From NCBI GenBank assembly GCA_002018045.1, contig MWLD01000077.1, positions 1-38,612 on the forward strand: a stretch of 38,612 bases of DNA, written 5' to 3'. The notes under the pieces are model-generated. The model ran no database searches, was not told the DNA's origin, and saw only the letters and a list, made by a program, of their open reading frames with translations. Made by a program: the position numbers and the translations under genes. The stretch is from Candidatus Synechococcus spongiarum LMB bulk15M (GTDB taxonomy: Bacteria; Cyanobacteriota; Cyanobacteriia; PCC-6307; Cyanobiaceae). This document shows, in pieces, positions 7,541-16,949 of this stretch (positions within the stretch are counted from its first letter, which is position 1; the number at the start of each line of letters is the position of its first letter).

Positions 7541-7690
7541 CTGCCCAGTATCGGAGCGTTTTCTACGCCAACGACTGTCCTTATTGCGTGCGCGAGGCGT
7601 GCGCGAGGCGTGCGCGAGGCGTGCGCGAGGCTGTGCTCCTCCCTTGCTGGGGACATGAGGGATGCCTCTCTTGGCTCGTCGGTTTAGCAT
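7541..7690 (-). repeat. coding-like repeat, copy B, fused in frame to prlF
   Basis: From ATG 7690 the minus strand reads MLNRRAKRGIPHVPSKGG, then AQPRAR, a 33-base expansion, and NKDSRWRRKRSDTG. This is the same peptide as copy A at 6019-6135. The frame continues without a stop into the antitoxin gene starting at 7483. Whether the basic peptide is translated as an N-terminal extension of the antitoxin or is a separate decayed ORF cannot be told from the sequence. Confidence 0.55.
7586..7629. repeat. 11-bp tandem repeat, four perfect units
   Basis: Four exact copies of GCGTGCGCGAG lie end to end inside repeat copy B. Copy A has one unit at the matching place. The three additional units add 33 bases, which keeps the minus-strand reading frame and inserts 11 residues (LAHASRTPRAR). 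This looks like slippage within a frame under coding constraint, or chance retention of the frame. Confidence 0.85.
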
Positions 7691-8108
7691 AACACAACCC
7701 CAGCAAGACCAAAAGCCTAGCAACGAGCCCCGCTCACCCGACACCTTGCTCTACCAAGCCCCATGTGTTAGGATTTTTGCTTGTGCATTTGGGAGCTGTG
7801 CCTGAGCGCTAGCCAGGCCGCCAGCCTCGTTGCACAGGCTCATCCGTGGGGATGGGCCTTCGGGTTGATCCATCCGGCCTGGGTCGTGGTTGATCAACAG
7901 GAAACTGACGCCTTGCGGCATCTCTGCTGCGGTGCTCAAGTCCTGGCCCTCTCTTGCTGCATCGTCGGGTTGACCGCTGTCAAGGCCGTCAATCTGCCCC
8001 CGGACTAGCCCTGCCGCCCACAACGGCAACGGTCACTTTCCAAACGGTTCAGCGTTGCCCTGGGCTTCACGGCCTGGCATGACCCTGCAAAGTCCAAACC
8101 TTTCCGCC
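7691..8108. other. leader region before rplC, no firm gene
   Basis: This stretch separates the toxin-antitoxin region from the ribosomal cluster and must hold the rplC promoter, though I see no convincing -35/-10 pair. A plus-strand frame from TTG 7781 to 8008 (75 codons) reads partly protein-like (AAWV-like stretch HPWGWAFGLIHPAWVVVDQQ) and could be the remnant of a small gene, but it has no good start and no family I know. Confidence 0.3.
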
Positions 8109-8747
8109 ATGTCCATTGGCATCCTCGGCACCAAGCTGGGCATGTCCCAGTTCTTTAACCCGGACGGCAAGGCCGTGCCGGTGACGCTCATCCAGGCTGG
8201 CCCTTGCCGGGTCACCCAGCGTAAAAGCATGGCTCGGGATGGCTACAGCGCCGTCCAGATTGGCTATGGGGAGGTGCGCGAGAAACTGGTCAGTCAGCCT
8301 GCTAAAGGCCACCTGGCCAAAAGCGGCGACACGCTGCTCCGGCATCTTCGTGAATACCGTGTTCCTGCCGATGAGGCTGTGGAGACGGGCGCCGTCCTCA
8401 CGGTGGCCCAGTTCGAGCCGGGCCAAGCCGTTGATGTGAGCGGCGACACGGTGGGACGCGGGTTTACGGGCTATCAGAAGCGCCACGGGTTCCGCCGTGG
8501 CCCCATGAGCCATGGCTCCAAGAACCACCGCCAGCCAGGCTCCACTGGCGCCGGTACCACGCCGGGCCGGATTTATCCGGGCAAGCGCATGGCCGGTCGT
8601 TATGGGGGCAAAGCCACCACCATGCGCAAGCTGGTGGTGATCAAGGTGGACCCTGACCAGCATCTGCTGGTGGTGAAGGGCTCAGTTCCGGGCAAGCCCG
8701 GATCCCTGCTGAGCATCCATCCCAGCACAACGGTGGGTGGCCAATGA
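8109..8747 (+). CDS. rplC: 50S ribosomal protein L3
   Basis: L3 is an early assembly protein of the large subunit whose extended loop reaches the peptidyl transferase centre. The 212-residue product starts [20 protein letters not shown], the standard L3 start, and has the conserved loop region [19 protein letters not shown] near residues 118-137, followed by [20 protein letters not shown]. An open frame continues upstream to 8055, but the family alignment fixes the start at ATG 8109. It is the first gene of the cluster. In cyanobacteria rpsJ is not placed before it, and it is absent here too. rplD follows after 27 bases. Confidence 0.97.
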   Translation: MSIGILGTKLGMSQFFNPDGKAVPVTLIQAGPCRVTQRKSMARDGYSAVQIGYGEVREKLVSQPAKGHLAKSGDTLLRHLREYRVPADEAVETGAVLTVAQFEPGQAVDVSGDTVGRGFTGYQKRHGFRRGPMSHGSKNHRQPGSTGAGTTPGRIYPGKRMAGRYGGKATTMRKLVVIKVDPDQHLLVVKGSVPGKPGSLLSIHPSTTVGGQ

Positions 8748-8774
8748 TCTGCCTGATGTTCACACTGGAGAATC

Positions 8775-9410
8775 ATGGTTGATTGCGCTGTTCACAACTG
8801 GGAAGGTCTGCAGGTGAGCCAGGCCCGACTTGAATTGAAGACTGCCCGTGAGGGCACAGCGGTTCACCTGCTCCATGCCGCCCTGGTGCGTCAGCAGGCC
8901 AACCGGCGCCAAGGCACCGCCAGCACCAAGACCCGCGCTGAAGTGCGTGGCGGTGGCCGCAAGCCCTTCAAGCAGAAGGGCACAGGCCGGGCGCGCCAGG
9001 GTTCGATTCGCACCCCCCTTCGTCCCGGTGGTGGTGTCATCTTTGGTCCAAAGCCCCGCTCCTATGCCAAGGCCATGAACCGCAAGGAGCGGCGCCTGGC
9101 CCTGCGCACGGCCCTGATGAGTCGTGCGCAGGATTGGGTGGTGGTCCAGGAGTTCAACGCTTGTATCAGCACACCCAAGACCAAGGACCTGCTTGCGGCC
9201 CTGGAGCGTTGGGACATTGCTCCTGACGCACGGGTGCTTCTTGTGCTCAAAGCTCCGAGTGAGGCTGTCGAAAAGTCGGCCCGTAACGTGTCCCGGGTGA
9301 CCCTGATCCGTGCGGATCAGTTGAATGTCTTCGATCTGCTCCATGCGGACAAGCTGGTGCTCACTGAAGACGCCGTTACCACCATCCAGGAGGTCTACAG
9401 CGATGGCTAA
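8775..9410 (+). CDS. rplD: 50S ribosomal protein L4
   Basis: L4 binds 23S rRNA and sends a basic loop into the exit tunnel; in some bacteria it also represses this operon, which cannot be judged here. The 211 residues include the conserved tunnel-loop segment [19 protein letters not shown] near 59-77 and [20 protein letters not shown] near 84-103, then the helical domain ending [19 protein letters not shown]. Length is normal for cyanobacteria. Its last 8 bases overlap the start of rplW, so the two are translationally coupled. Confidence 0.97.
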   Translation: MVDCAVHNWEGLQVSQARLELKTAREGTAVHLLHAALVRQQANRRQGTASTKTRAEVRGGGRKPFKQKGTGRARQGSIRTPLRPGGGVIFGPKPRSYAKAMNRKERRLALRTALMSRAQDWVVVQEFNACISTPKTKDLLAALERWDIAPDARVLLVLKAPSEAVEKSARNVSRVTLIRADQLNVFDLLHADKLVLTEDAVTTIQEVYSDG

Positions 9411-9708
9411 ATCTTTTGCCGGGCGCCTTGCGGATGTGGTGCGGGAGCCTGTGATTACCGAGAAAGCCACCCGTGGCATGGATCGGAACCAGTACACCTT
9501 CGCGGTAGATCCACGGGCTGCCAAGCCGGACATTAAAGCTGCTATTGAGCAGATGTTTGATGTCAAGGTGATTGGGGTTAGCACCATGAATCCACCCCGC
9601 CGCAAGCGGCGTGTGGGGCGCTTTTCCGGTGAGCGTGCCCAAGTGAAAAAGGCTGTGGTGCGCCTTGCCGAAGGTGACACCATCCAGCTCTTCCCCGAAT
9701 CCTCCTGA
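9403..9708 (+). CDS. rplW: 50S ribosomal protein L23
   Basis: L23 sits at the tunnel exit and is the docking site for trigger factor and signal recognition particle. The 101-residue product has the family core [20 protein letters not shown] near 13-32, followed by [20 protein letters not shown] and the basic hairpin [12 protein letters not shown]. The ATG at 9403 lies within the last codons of rplD, preceded by AGGAGG about 12 bases upstream. The frame is open further upstream inside rplD, but that part is not L23-like. Confidence 0.96.
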   Translation: MAKSFAGRLADVVREPVITEKATRGMDRNQYTFAVDPRAAKPDIKAAIEQMFDVKVIGVSTMNPPRRKRRVGRFSGERAQVKKAVVRLAEGDTIQLFPESS

Positions 9709-9719
9709 GGCGCTGTTCC

Positions 9720-10583
9720 ATGGCTGTTCGTAAACTCAAGCCCTATAGCCCTGGCACCCGCACCCGGGTGGCTGGCGACTACAGTGAGATCACCCGCCGG
9801 AAGCCTGAGCGCTCCCTGGTGGGCGCCAAGCACCGCGCCAAGGGTCGTAACAACCGCGGAGTGATCACCTGCCGTCATCGGGGTGGTGGCCACAAGCGCC
9901 GTTATCGCCTGGTGGATTTCCGCCGCGATAAGCATGGCGTCAAGGCTCGGGTGGCTGCCATCCAGTACGATCCCAACCGCAATGCCCGCCTCGCGCTCCT
10001 CTTCTATGAAGACGGTGAAAAGCGCTATATCCTCCAGCCCCAGGGCGTTGCCGTGGGCAGTGAGGTGATGGCTGGACCCGATGCATCCATTGCCAGGGGC
10101 AATGCCCTGCCGTTGTTCGCCCTGCCCCTGGGAACAACGGTCCACAATGTGGAGCTTTATGCCGGGCGGGGTGGCCAGATGGTGCGAACTGCTGGCGCCG
10201 GTGCCCAGGTGGTGGCCAAGGATGGGGACTATGTGGCTGTCAAGCTGCCCTCCGCCGAGGTGCGGCTTGTCCGCAAGGAGTGCTACGCCACCATTGGAGA
10301 AGTGGCCTATGCGGAGGCCCGCAACACCAGCTTGGGCAAGGCTGGTCGGCGTCGTTGGCTGGGACGACGCCCTCAGGTGCGCGGCAGTGTCATGAACCCT
10401 TGCGACCACCCCCATGGGGGTGGTGAAGGCCGGGCGCCCATTGGTCGCTCAGGACCTGTGACACCCTGGGGTAAACCGGCGCTGGGTCTCAAAACCCGTA
10501 AGCGCAACAAGCCCAGCAACCAATACGTGCTGCGCCGTCGCCGTCGTGTGTCCAAGCGTAGCCGCGGTGGTCGCGACGCCTGA
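9720..10583 (+). CDS. rplB: 50S ribosomal protein L2
   Basis: L2 is a primary rRNA-binding protein needed for subunit joining and peptide bond formation. The 287 residues start [20 protein letters not shown] and include [20 protein letters not shown] near 42-61 and the near-universal [15 protein letters not shown] segment near 226-240, which contains the histidine close to the active centre. The tail is rich in Lys and Arg ([13 protein letters not shown]), as expected. It begins 11 bases after rplW. Confidence 0.98.
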   Translation: MAVRKLKPYSPGTRTRVAGDYSEITRRKPERSLVGAKHRAKGRNNRGVITCRHRGGGHKRRYRLVDFRRDKHGVKARVAAIQYDPNRNARLALLFYEDGEKRYILQPQGVAVGSEVMAGPDASIARGNALPLFALPLGTTVHNVELYAGRGGQMVRTAGAGAQVVAKDGDYVAVKLPSAEVRLVRKECYATIGEVAYAEARNTSLGKAGRRRWLGRRPQVRGSVMNPCDHPHGGGEGRAPIGRSGPVTPWGKPALGLKTRKRNKPSNQYVLRRRRRVSKRSRGGRDA

Positions 10584-10609
10584 TGCCTTTTCCCTCTGTC
10601 TGACCTCCC

Positions 10610-10885
10610 ATGGGACGCTCCCTCAAAAAAGGCCCCTTTGTGGCCGAAAGCCTGATGAAGAAGGTGGAGAAGCAAAACGCTTCCGATGACAAGTCCGTGA
10701 TCAGGACCTGGTCACGCGCCTCAACCATCCTTCCGGACATGATTGGCCACACCATCGCCGTTCATAACGGCAAGACCCACATCCCCGTCTACATCACGGA
10801 GCAGATGGTGGGTCACAAGCTGGGTGAATTTGCCCTGACTCGGACGTACCGAGGCCATGGCAAAGACAGGAAAGGTTCACGCTAA
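10610..10885 (+). CDS. rpsS: 30S ribosomal protein S19
   Basis: S19 forms a complex with S13 in the head of the small subunit and contacts the A-site tRNA. The 91-residue protein opens [20 protein letters not shown], followed by [20 protein letters not shown] and the conserved [17 protein letters not shown] near 64-80. Length matches the family (about 92). It is 26 bases downstream of rplB and 12 bases before rplV. Confidence 0.97.
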   Translation: MGRSLKKGPFVAESLMKKVEKQNASDDKSVIRTWSRASTILPDMIGHTIAVHNGKTHIPVYITEQMVGHKLGEFALTRTYRGHGKDRKGSR

Positions 10886-10897
10886 GGACGCAAGACC

Positions 10898-11254
10898 ATG
10901 ATCAATTCCACCAGTACTCAAGCACGGGCTACGGCCAGGTTTGTGCGGGGATCCGCCAGCAAGGTACGGCGTGTGCTCACCCAGATCCGTGGTCGCAGCT
11001 ACCGGGATGCCCTGATCATGCTTGAGTTCATGCCCTACCGGTCCACGGGAATGGTCACCAAGGTGCTCCGCTCTGCCGTGGCTAATGCCGAGCACAACTT
11101 GAGCCTGGATCCAGCCACCTTGATGATCACCCAAGCCACGGCTGACATGGGCCCATCCATGCGGCGGTATCGACCCCGTGCCCAAGGTCGGGCCTATCAG
11201 ATCAAAAAACAAACCTGCCACATCAGCATTGCTGTGGCTCCACAAGACACCTGA
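10898..11254 (+). CDS. rplV: 50S ribosomal protein L22
   Basis: L22 lines the exit tunnel at its narrowest point with a long beta-hairpin. The product has 118 residues with [20 protein letters not shown] near 10-29, [20 protein letters not shown] near 44-63, and the hairpin tip near [19 protein letters not shown] (88-106). All are typical of L22. ATG 10898 follows rpsS by 12 bases, with AAGGA about 9 bases before the start. Confidence 0.96.
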   Translation: MINSTSTQARATARFVRGSASKVRRVLTQIRGRSYRDALIMLEFMPYRSTGMVTKVLRSAVANAEHNLSLDPATLMITQATADMGPSMRRYRPRAQGRAYQIKKQTCHISIAVAPQDT

Positions 11255-11268
11255 TTGCCATTAGAGCC

Positions 11269-12003
11269 ATGGGCAACAAAATTCACCCAACGGGTCTGCG
11301 GCTGGGGGTTATCCAGCCCCACCTCTCCAGTTGGTTTGCAGACAAGAAGACCTACCCGCTTCTCCTTCAGGAGGATGACACGATTCGCCGTCACATCACC
11401 AGGAAATATGCCTCTGCCGGGATCAGTAACGTGCGCATTCAGCGCAAGGCGGATCAACTGGAGGTGGAGCTGAGGACAGCTCGTCCCGGAGTGCTGGTGG
11501 GCCGTCAAGGTAGTGGGATTGAGGAATTACGCAGCGGGATCCAGGCTGCCATTCGTGATCGCAGCCGCCAGGTGCGCATCAACGTGGTGGAGGTGGAGCG
11601 TGCCGATGCCGATGCTTCCCTGATGGCGGAGTACATCACCCAGCAACTGGAGAAGCGGGTGGCCTTCCGCCGCACCATCCGTATGGCCGTTCAGAGGGCC
11701 CAGCGGGCTGGTGTCATTGGCCTCAAGCTGCAGATCAGTGGACGTCTTAACGGCGCTGAAATCGCTCGCACCGAGTGGACCCGTGAAGGTCGTGTACCCC
11801 AACACACCCTACGGGCGGACATTGATTACGCCTGCAAGACCGCCCGCACAACCTATGGTGTGTTGGGCATCAAGGTGTGGGTCTTCAAGGGGGAGGTGCT
11901 TCCGGACGAGAAGCAGCCTGCAGCCCCCATGGGGGCTGCGCCACGGCGACGGGGGGCTGGTCGGGCCCGCCAGAACTTCGAAGACCGCTCCAACGAGGAG
12001 TGA
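11269..12003 (+). CDS. rpsC: 30S ribosomal protein S3
   Basis: S3 forms part of the mRNA entry channel and helps unwind mRNA. The 244-residue protein starts [20 protein letters not shown], has a KH domain with [15 protein letters not shown] near 78-92 (the GxxG loop is GRQG-type), and a C-terminal domain with [13 protein letters not shown] near 158-170 and [16 protein letters not shown]. The last 30 residues are basic and rich in Ala and Arg, as in other cyanobacteria. Confidence 0.97.
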   Translation: MGNKIHPTGLRLGVIQPHLSSWFADKKTYPLLLQEDDTIRRHITRKYASAGISNVRIQRKADQLEVELRTARPGVLVGRQGSGIEELRSGIQAAIRDRSRQVRINVVEVERADADASLMAEYITQQLEKRVAFRRTIRMAVQRAQRAGVIGLKLQISGRLNGAEIARTEWTREGRVPQHTLRADIDYACKTARTTYGVLGIKVWVFKGEVLPDEKQPAAPMGAAPRRRGAGRARQNFEDRSNEE

Positions 12004-12019
12004 TTAGGAGATCTGAACC

Positions 12020-12496
12020 ATGCTGAGTCCAAAACGGGTCAAATTCCGCAAGATGCAGCGGGGCCGGATGCGGGGTGTTGCCACCAGAGGCAATACCATT
12101 GCTTTTGGTGACTTTGCCATTCAGGCCCAGGAATGCGGCTGGATCACCTCACGGCAGATTGAGGCCAGTCGCCGCGCCATGACCCGCGCTATACGGCGAG
12201 GAGGCAAGGTGTGGATCCGCATCTTCCCTGACAAATCCATCACCATGCGTGCTGCAGAAACCCGCATGGGATCGGGTAAGGGCAACCCGGAATTCTGGGT
12301 GGCTGTGGTGAAGCCCGGACGCGTCCTCTTTGAGATGGGTGGTGAGGAGATCAGTGAAGAGCTGGCCCGCACCGCCATGCGACTGGCGCAATACAAACTG
12401 CCGGTCAAGACAAAGTTCCTGGTGCGCGAGGGCATTGGTGATACCCCCATGCCTGCCATTGCCAATGCCGGTATCACGCCTCCTGGGGAGGCTTAG
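12020..12496 (+). CDS. rplP: 50S ribosomal protein L16
   Basis: L16 positions the A-site tRNA. The 158-residue product begins [20 protein letters not shown] and contains [20 protein letters not shown] near 53-72 and [19 protein letters not shown] near 82-100, the diagnostic region. The C-terminal extension beyond the usual 137 or so residues is common in cyanobacteria. TAGGAG lies about 9 bases before the ATG. Confidence 0.97.
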   Translation: MLSPKRVKFRKMQRGRMRGVATRGNTIAFGDFAIQAQECGWITSRQIEASRRAMTRAIRRGGKVWIRIFPDKSITMRAAETRMGSGKGNPEFWVAVVKPGRVLFEMGGEEISEELARTAMRLAQYKLPVKTKFLVREGIGDTPMPAIANAGITPPGEA

Positions 12497-12509
12497 GGCG
12501 ACTTCTGCC

Positions 12510-12746
12510 ATGAAATCCATGACCACCTCTGCAATCACCGATCTTCTTCACTTGGACGACATCGCTCTCAAACAGCAGGTTGTGGCTGCCCGCAAAACCC
12601 TGTTCGAGTTGCGCTGCAAACGGGCCACCCGCCAACTGGACAAATCCCATCTGTTCCGACAGACCCGAGTCAAGCTGGCGCGACTGCTCACCATCCAGCG
12701 ACAGCGAAACCAAGGCACCCCTTCCACCTCTCCATCCACCCATTAG
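12510..12746 (+). CDS. rpmC: 50S ribosomal protein L29
   Basis: L29 is a two-helix protein next to L23 at the tunnel exit. The 78 residues include [20 protein letters not shown] near 15-34 and [20 protein letters not shown], the expected helical hairpin, then a short Ser/Thr/Pro tail. I chose ATG 12510; ATG 12519 would remove three residues. The open frame further upstream overlaps rplP and is not L29-like. It ends 5 bases before rpsQ. Confidence 0.9.
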   Translation: MKSMTTSAITDLLHLDDIALKQQVVAARKTLFELRCKRATRQLDKSHLFRQTRVKLARLLTIQRQRNQGTPSTSPSTH

Positions 12747-12751
12747 GTCCT

Positions 12752-13000
12752 ATGGCCACCAAAGAACGGCTTGGCATCGTCGTCAGCGACAAGATGGATA
12801 AAACCGTCGTGGTCGCAGTCGAAAACCGCTTTCCACATCCCGTCTACAAAAAGACGGTGAGCCGCACAAAGCGCTACAAGGTGCATGACGAAACCAACCG
12901 CTGCCATGTGGGCGACCGGGTCCTGATCTCGGAAACCCGCCCCCTCAGCCGCCACAAAACCTGGACGGTGGCAGAAATCGTCAGTTCCATGAAGCGCTGA
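12752..13000 (+). CDS. rpsQ: 30S ribosomal protein S17
   Basis: S17 is a primary binder of the 5' domain of 16S rRNA with an OB fold. The 82-residue product has [20 protein letters not shown] near 4-23, [19 protein letters not shown] near 30-48 and [18 protein letters not shown] near 56-73, all canonical. It starts 5 bases after rpmC and is followed by rplN after 13 bases. Confidence 0.97.
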   Translation: MATKERLGIVVSDKMDKTVVVAVENRFPHPVYKKTVSRTKRYKVHDETNRCHVGDRVLISETRPLSRHKTWTVAEIVSSMKR

Positions 13001-13013
13001 GGGGAGACCAGTC

Positions 13014-13379
13014 ATGATTCAGCAGGAAACCTATCTCAATGTGGCCGACAACAGCGGCGCCCGCAGAATTCAGTGCATTCGGGTTCTGGGCAACAGGGGG
13101 CGCTATGCCCATGTGGGGGACGTGATTGTTGCCGCGGTAAAGGATGCCACCCCCAACATGGGAGTTAAAAAGTCCGATGTGGTCAAGGCGGTGGTGGTGC
13201 GCACCCGCGCCACTCTGCGGCGGGATACGGGCAATGCCATCCGATTTGACGACAACGCCGCCGTGATCATTAACGACGACAAAAATCCTCGGGGTACCCG
13301 TGTCTTTGGACCTGTGGCCCGGGAGCTGCGGGAGCGCAGCTTCACCAAAATTGTTTCTCTGGCCCCGGAGGTCATCTGA
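13014..13379 (+). CDS. rplN: 50S ribosomal protein L14
   Basis: L14 contributes to inter-subunit bridges and is the binding platform for ribosome silencing factor. The 121 residues start [20 protein letters not shown], with [20 protein letters not shown] near 62-81 and [20 protein letters not shown] near 99-118. Length is exactly typical. GGGGAG lies 8 bases before the start. The last base of its stop codon is the first base of the rplX ATG, so translation is coupled. Confidence 0.98.
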   Translation: MIQQETYLNVADNSGARRIQCIRVLGNRGRYAHVGDVIVAAVKDATPNMGVKKSDVVKAVVVRTRATLRRDTGNAIRFDDNAAVIINDDKNPRGTRVFGPVARELRERSFTKIVSLAPEVI

Positions 13380-13717
13380 TGCCAAAGCCGACACGGATAC
13401 GCAAGCTACGCATCAAAACCGGTGACACCGTTCAGGTGATCACCGGCAAGGATCGGGGCAAGACAGGCAAGGTGCTCCGCACCCTGTTGGCGGACAACCG
13501 GGTGGTGGTGGAAGGCATCAACATGCGCACACGCCACGTCAAACCCAAGCAGGACGAGGAGAGTGGCCGCATTGTCAACGAGGAGACTCCCATCCATGCC
13601 TCCAACGTCATGCTCTACTCCGTAGATCAGAAGGTGGCAAGCCGAATCGAGATGGTCCTTCAGGAGGATGGCAGTAAAAAGCGCCGACTCAAAAAAACCG
13701 GAGAGATCCTGGATTGA
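13379..13717 (+). CDS. rplX: 50S ribosomal protein L24
   Basis: L24 is an assembly-initiating protein with a KOW motif. The 112-residue product has the KOW segment [20 protein letters not shown] near 13-32, then [19 protein letters not shown] near 40-58 and [13 protein letters not shown] near 74-86. The start overlaps the rplN stop by one base. About 73 bases without an obvious signal separate it from rplE. Confidence 0.96.
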   Translation: MPKPTRIRKLRIKTGDTVQVITGKDRGKTGKVLRTLLADNRVVVEGINMRTRHVKPKQDEESGRIVNEETPIHASNVMLYSVDQKVASRIEMVLQEDGSKKRRLKKTGEILD

Positions 13718-13790
13718 TGATGCATTCCTCTTCACCACCTGTTTTCCCCGTTCCTTCCGACAGCGACCAGAAGCATCACACCTGCCCACG

Positions 13791-14342
13791 ATGACCACCT
13801 TCACTCCCCTCAAGCAGCGCTACAAAAAAACCATCCAGCCCAGGCTGCAAAAAGAATTGCGGCTGGACAACATCCACCAAGTGCCCAGACTCGTCAAGGT
13901 CACCGTTAACCGTGGTCTGGGCGAGGCAGCACAAAACTCCAAAGCCCTGGAAGGATCTACGGTTGAGATGGCCAGGATTACCGGGCAAAAACCGGTTATC
14001 ACCCGCGCCAAGAAGGCCATTTCCAGCTTCAAGATCCGTACGGGAATGCCGATTGGCGTCATGGTGACTCTGCGGGGTGATCGCATGTATGCCTTCCTTG
14101 ATCGCTTGATCAACCTGGCCTTGCCCCGCATCCGCGACTTCCGCGGTGTCAATCCCAAAAGCTTTGACGGCCGCGGCAATTACACCCTGGGGGTGAAGGA
14201 GCAACTGATTTTCCCGGAGATCGGCTTTGACGAGATTGATGCCGTCCGCGGAATGGACGTCACCATTGTCACCACTGCCCGAAGCGACGACGAGGGCCGC
14301 GCATTGCTCCGCGAAATGGGCATGCCGTTCAGCAAGACCTAA
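13791..14342 (+). CDS. rplE: 50S ribosomal protein L5
   Basis: L5 binds 5S rRNA in the central protuberance and touches the P-site tRNA. The 183 residues include [20 protein letters not shown] near 29-48, [20 protein letters not shown] near 64-83, [20 protein letters not shown] near 108-127, and [20 protein letters not shown] near 139-158. ATG 13791 gives the family length; a longer frame starting inside rplX at 13668 is rejected. Confidence 0.97.
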   Translation: MTTFTPLKQRYKKTIQPRLQKELRLDNIHQVPRLVKVTVNRGLGEAAQNSKALEGSTVEMARITGQKPVITRAKKAISSFKIRTGMPIGVMVTLRGDRMYAFLDRLINLALPRIRDFRGVNPKSFDGRGNYTLGVKEQLIFPEIGFDEIDAVRGMDVTIVTTARSDDEGRALLREMGMPFSKT

Positions 14343-14363
14343 AGCCCCCAGCGGAAACCCACC

Positions 14364-14765
14364 ATGGCCAGCCACGATTCCATTTCCGACATGCTCACCC
14401 GCATTCGCAATGCGAGTGAAAAACGTCATGCCACCACCAGCATTCCTGCCTCACGCATGTGCTGCAGCATCGCCAAGGTGCTGCGGGAAGAAGGCTTCAT
14501 CCATGCCTTTAACGAAGAGGGCGAAGGCTTCCGGAAGCAGTTGGTGCTTGAGTTAAGGTACACTGGGAAACACAAGCAGCCTCTGATTCGTACTCTGCAG
14601 CGGGTCAGTAGGCCCGGCTTGCGCATCTATTCCAATCATCGCCACCTGCCCAAGGTGTTGGGTGGAATTGGCGTGGCGATTATTTCCACGTCCCAAGGCG
14701 TCATGAGCGACCGCACTGCCCGTAAGCAGGGCATTGGCGGTGAAGTTCTCTGTTACGTCTACTAA
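14364..14765 (+). CDS. rpsH: 30S ribosomal protein S8
   Basis: S8 binds the central domain of 16S rRNA. The 133-residue product opens [20 protein letters not shown] and ends with the conserved [20 protein letters not shown] region near 106-125, followed by EVLCYVY. Both ends match the family and the length is typical. It begins 21 bases after rplE and is followed by rplF after 15 bases. Confidence 0.97.
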   Translation: MASHDSISDMLTRIRNASEKRHATTSIPASRMCCSIAKVLREEGFIHAFNEEGEGFRKQLVLELRYTGKHKQPLIRTLQRVSRPGLRIYSNHRHLPKVLGGIGVAIISTSQGVMSDRTARKQGIGGEVLCYVY

Positions 14766-14780
14766 CCCCAAGAAGACACC

Positions 14781-15320
14781 ATGTCACGGATCGGCAAGCA
14801 ACCAGTCCCCATTCCTGCCAATGTCCAGGTACAACTGGAAGGACGCACGGTTCAGGTGAAAGGCCCCAATGGGGAGCTACGGCGCACCCTGCCTGAGGGT
14901 ATTGCCGTTGACCGCCATGAGCAAACCCTGGTGGTCACCCCCACCAGCACCAGCCGCACGAACCGGATGCGCCATGGCCTGTCCCGGACCCTTGTGGCCA
15001 ACATGGTGGAGGGTGTGACCAGGGGCTACAGCAAGACGCTGGAGATGGTCGGTGTGGGCTACCGGGCCCAAGTCAGGGGCACAACCCTCGTGCTGAGTGC
15101 CGGCTATAGCCATCCCGTGGAGTTGGTGCCTCCCCAAGGCATCACCTATAAGGTGGAGAGCAACACCAGGATCACGGTCAGTGGTGCCGAGAAGGAGGTG
15201 GTGGGCAACGAGGCCGCCAAGGTTCGTGCAGTCTCCCCACCGGAGCCCTACAAGGGCAAAGGCATCAAATACGTGGCTGAGACCATCCTGCGCAAGGCCG
15301 GCAAGGCTGGCAAGAAGTAA
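14781..15320 (+). CDS. rplF: 50S ribosomal protein L6
   Basis: L6 lies near the sarcin-ricin loop and the factor-binding site. The 179 residues start [20 protein letters not shown] and include [15 protein letters not shown] near 24-38, [20 protein letters not shown] near 88-107 and [20 protein letters not shown] near 152-171, the L6 signature. AAGAAG lies a few bases before the ATG. It ends KAGKAGKK. Confidence 0.97.
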   Translation: MSRIGKQPVPIPANVQVQLEGRTVQVKGPNGELRRTLPEGIAVDRHEQTLVVTPTSTSRTNRMRHGLSRTLVANMVEGVTRGYSKTLEMVGVGYRAQVRGTTLVLSAGYSHPVELVPPQGITYKVESNTRITVSGAEKEVVGNEAAKVRAVSPPEPYKGKGIKYVAETILRKAGKAGKK

Positions 15321-15366
15321 GTCTCGTGTCCAACAGTCTTTTGGTCGTTCTCTCTTGATTTGAACC

Positions 15367-15732
15367 ATGCTTGCCTCTCGCATAGCCCGGACTCAACGTC
15401 GCCACCGGCGCGTTCGCCGCCGAATTCAAGGCACCGCACAGCGGCCCCGCCTTGCGGTCTTCCGCTCCAACAATCACATCTACGCCCAGGTGATTGACGA
15501 TGGCGCACGGAACACCTTGGCAGCAGCATCCAGCCTCGATAAGGATCTGCGCCAAGACCTGCCAGGATTGGGAGCCAACTGCCAGGCCTCCCAGGCGGTG
15601 GGTAAGCTGGTGGCCGAGCGGGCTCTGGCCCAAGGCATCCGCTCCGTGGTCTTTGACCGGGGCGGCAACCTCTATCACGGTCGGGTCAAGGCTCTGGCCG
15701 ATGCTGCCCGGGATGCGGGCCTTATCTTTTAA
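15367..15732 (+). CDS. rplR: 50S ribosomal protein L18
   Basis: L18 binds 5S rRNA with L5. The 121-residue product has a basic N-terminus ([20 protein letters not shown] near 8-27), then [20 protein letters not shown] near 28-47, and ends [20 protein letters not shown] plus DAGLIF, the classic L18 C-terminus. It starts 46 bases after rplF and is followed by rpsE after 8 bases. Confidence 0.97.
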   Translation: MLASRIARTQRRHRRVRRRIQGTAQRPRLAVFRSNNHIYAQVIDDGARNTLAAASSLDKDLRQDLPGLGANCQASQAVGKLVAERALAQGIRSVVFDRGGNLYHGRVKALADAARDAGLIF

Positions 15733-15740
15733 TACCGACC

Positions 15741-16364
15741 ATGACCGACTCCAACAGCCAAACCCAAATCCCCACTGCTGCGGACGTTCCCCCTGCTGCC
15801 GAAGGTCAACAGGGACAACAGCAGGGCCAGCACCGTGAACGCCGTGAACGCCGTGAACGCCGCCAGCGCCGTGAGGATCGGGATTCCGAGTGGCAGGAAC
15901 GGGTGGTGCAGATTCGCCGCGTGTCCAAAACCGTGAAAGGCGGAAAGAAGATGAGCTTCCGCGCCATCCTGGTGGTGGGCAACGAGAAAGGTCAGGTGGG
16001 TGTGGGCGTGGGCAAGGCCAGCGATGTGATAGGCGCTGTCCGCAAAGGCGTAGCTGATGGCAAGAAGCACCTGGTGAAGGTGCCCCTCACCGCCAGCAGT
16101 TCCATTCCAACGGTGGCGCAAGGCCGTGATGGAGCCGCCAGTGTGATGATGCGTCCTGCCGCCCCTGGTACCGGCGTGATTGCCGGCGGATCCATCCGCA
16201 CTGTCCTGGAGCTGGCGGGTGTCAAGAACGTGTTGGCCAAGCGGCTCGGTTCCAAGACTCCCCTCAACAATGCCCGTGCCGCCATGATGGCCCTCAGTGC
16301 CCTACGCACCCATAAGGCTGCTGCCAAGGAGCGTGGCATCCCTCTCCAACAAATGTATTCCTGA
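15741..16364 (+). CDS. rpsE: 30S ribosomal protein S5
   Basis: S5 affects decoding fidelity and mRNA unwinding. The 207 residues have a long low-complexity N-terminus rich in Gln, Glu and Arg, then the S5 double-stranded-RNA-binding-like domain ([20 protein letters not shown] near 54-73) and C-terminal domain ([20 protein letters not shown] near 146-165). In the N-terminus a 9-base unit, CGTGAACGC, is repeated three times in tandem (15834-15860), giving repeated Arg-Glu-Arg residues. Extended acidic or basic N-termini are common in cyanobacterial S5. Confidence 0.97.
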   Translation: MTDSNSQTQIPTAADVPPAAEGQQGQQQGQHRERRERRERRQRREDRDSEWQERVVQIRRVSKTVKGGKKMSFRAILVVGNEKGQVGVGVGKASDVIGAVRKGVADGKKHLVKVPLTASSSIPTVAQGRDGAASVMMRPAAPGTGVIAGGSIRTVLELAGVKNVLAKRLGSKTPLNNARAAMMALSALRTHKAAAKERGIPLQQMYS

Positions 16365-16379
16365 CCCCCCACTCAGGCC

Positions 16380-16880
16380 ATGACTACCAATCTCCATACC
16401 CTTCAGCCCCAACCTGGATCCCGCCGCCCTCGCAATCGCAAAGGCCGTGGCATTGCCGCTGGTCAAGGGGCCAGTTGCGGCTTTGGCATGCGTGGCCAGA
16501 CGTCACGCTCGGGGCGCCCCACCCGCCCTGGTTTTGAAGGTGGACAAATGCCCCTTTACCGGCGGATCCCCAAGCTGAAGCACTTCACCGTGGTGAATCC
16601 CAAGGTGTTTACGGTGGTGAACGTGGGTGATTTGTCTGCCTTACCGGAGGGCAGCGAGGTCACCCTCGCATCCCTGAAGTCAGCAGGAATCGTGGGCAAA
16701 AACTCTGCTCCCCTGAAAGTGCTTGGGGATGGGGACATCAACGTCAGGCTTTATTGCAAAGCCCACGGATTCAGCAAGACCGCCCGTGAAAAAATCCTGG
16801 CCGTCGGCGGCACCTGTGACGTTCTGCCCGGCCGCAGCAAGTGGGTCCGCCCCGGTAAGCCGTCTCAGGGCCAATCCTAG
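16380..16880 (+). CDS. rplO: 50S ribosomal protein L15
   Basis: L15 is a late-assembly protein of the large subunit core. The 166-residue product has the N-terminal extension [20 protein letters not shown] near 8-27, [18 protein letters not shown], and [19 protein letters not shown] near 51-69, then the globular end with [19 protein letters not shown]. rpmD (L30) is absent upstream, as is normal for cyanobacteria. secY follows after 69 bases. Confidence 0.96.
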   Translation: MTTNLHTLQPQPGSRRPRNRKGRGIAAGQGASCGFGMRGQTSRSGRPTRPGFEGGQMPLYRRIPKLKHFTVVNPKVFTVVNVGDLSALPEGSEVTLASLKSAGIVGKNSAPLKVLGDGDINVRLYCKAHGFSKTAREKILAVGGTCDVLPGRSKWVRPGKPSQGQS

Positions 16881-16949
16881 GGCGGCTTCCCTGCTTTTCG
16901 ATTACCCGGCCCTTGACTCGTCACTCAGTTCCACCACCCCTCCCAGCGG

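Noticed and set aside
8760-10415. 551-codon open frame on the minus strand opposite rplD, rplW and rplB
   Set aside because: It is a mirror of G+C-rich codons of three certain ribosomal genes, with low-complexity composition and no family pattern.
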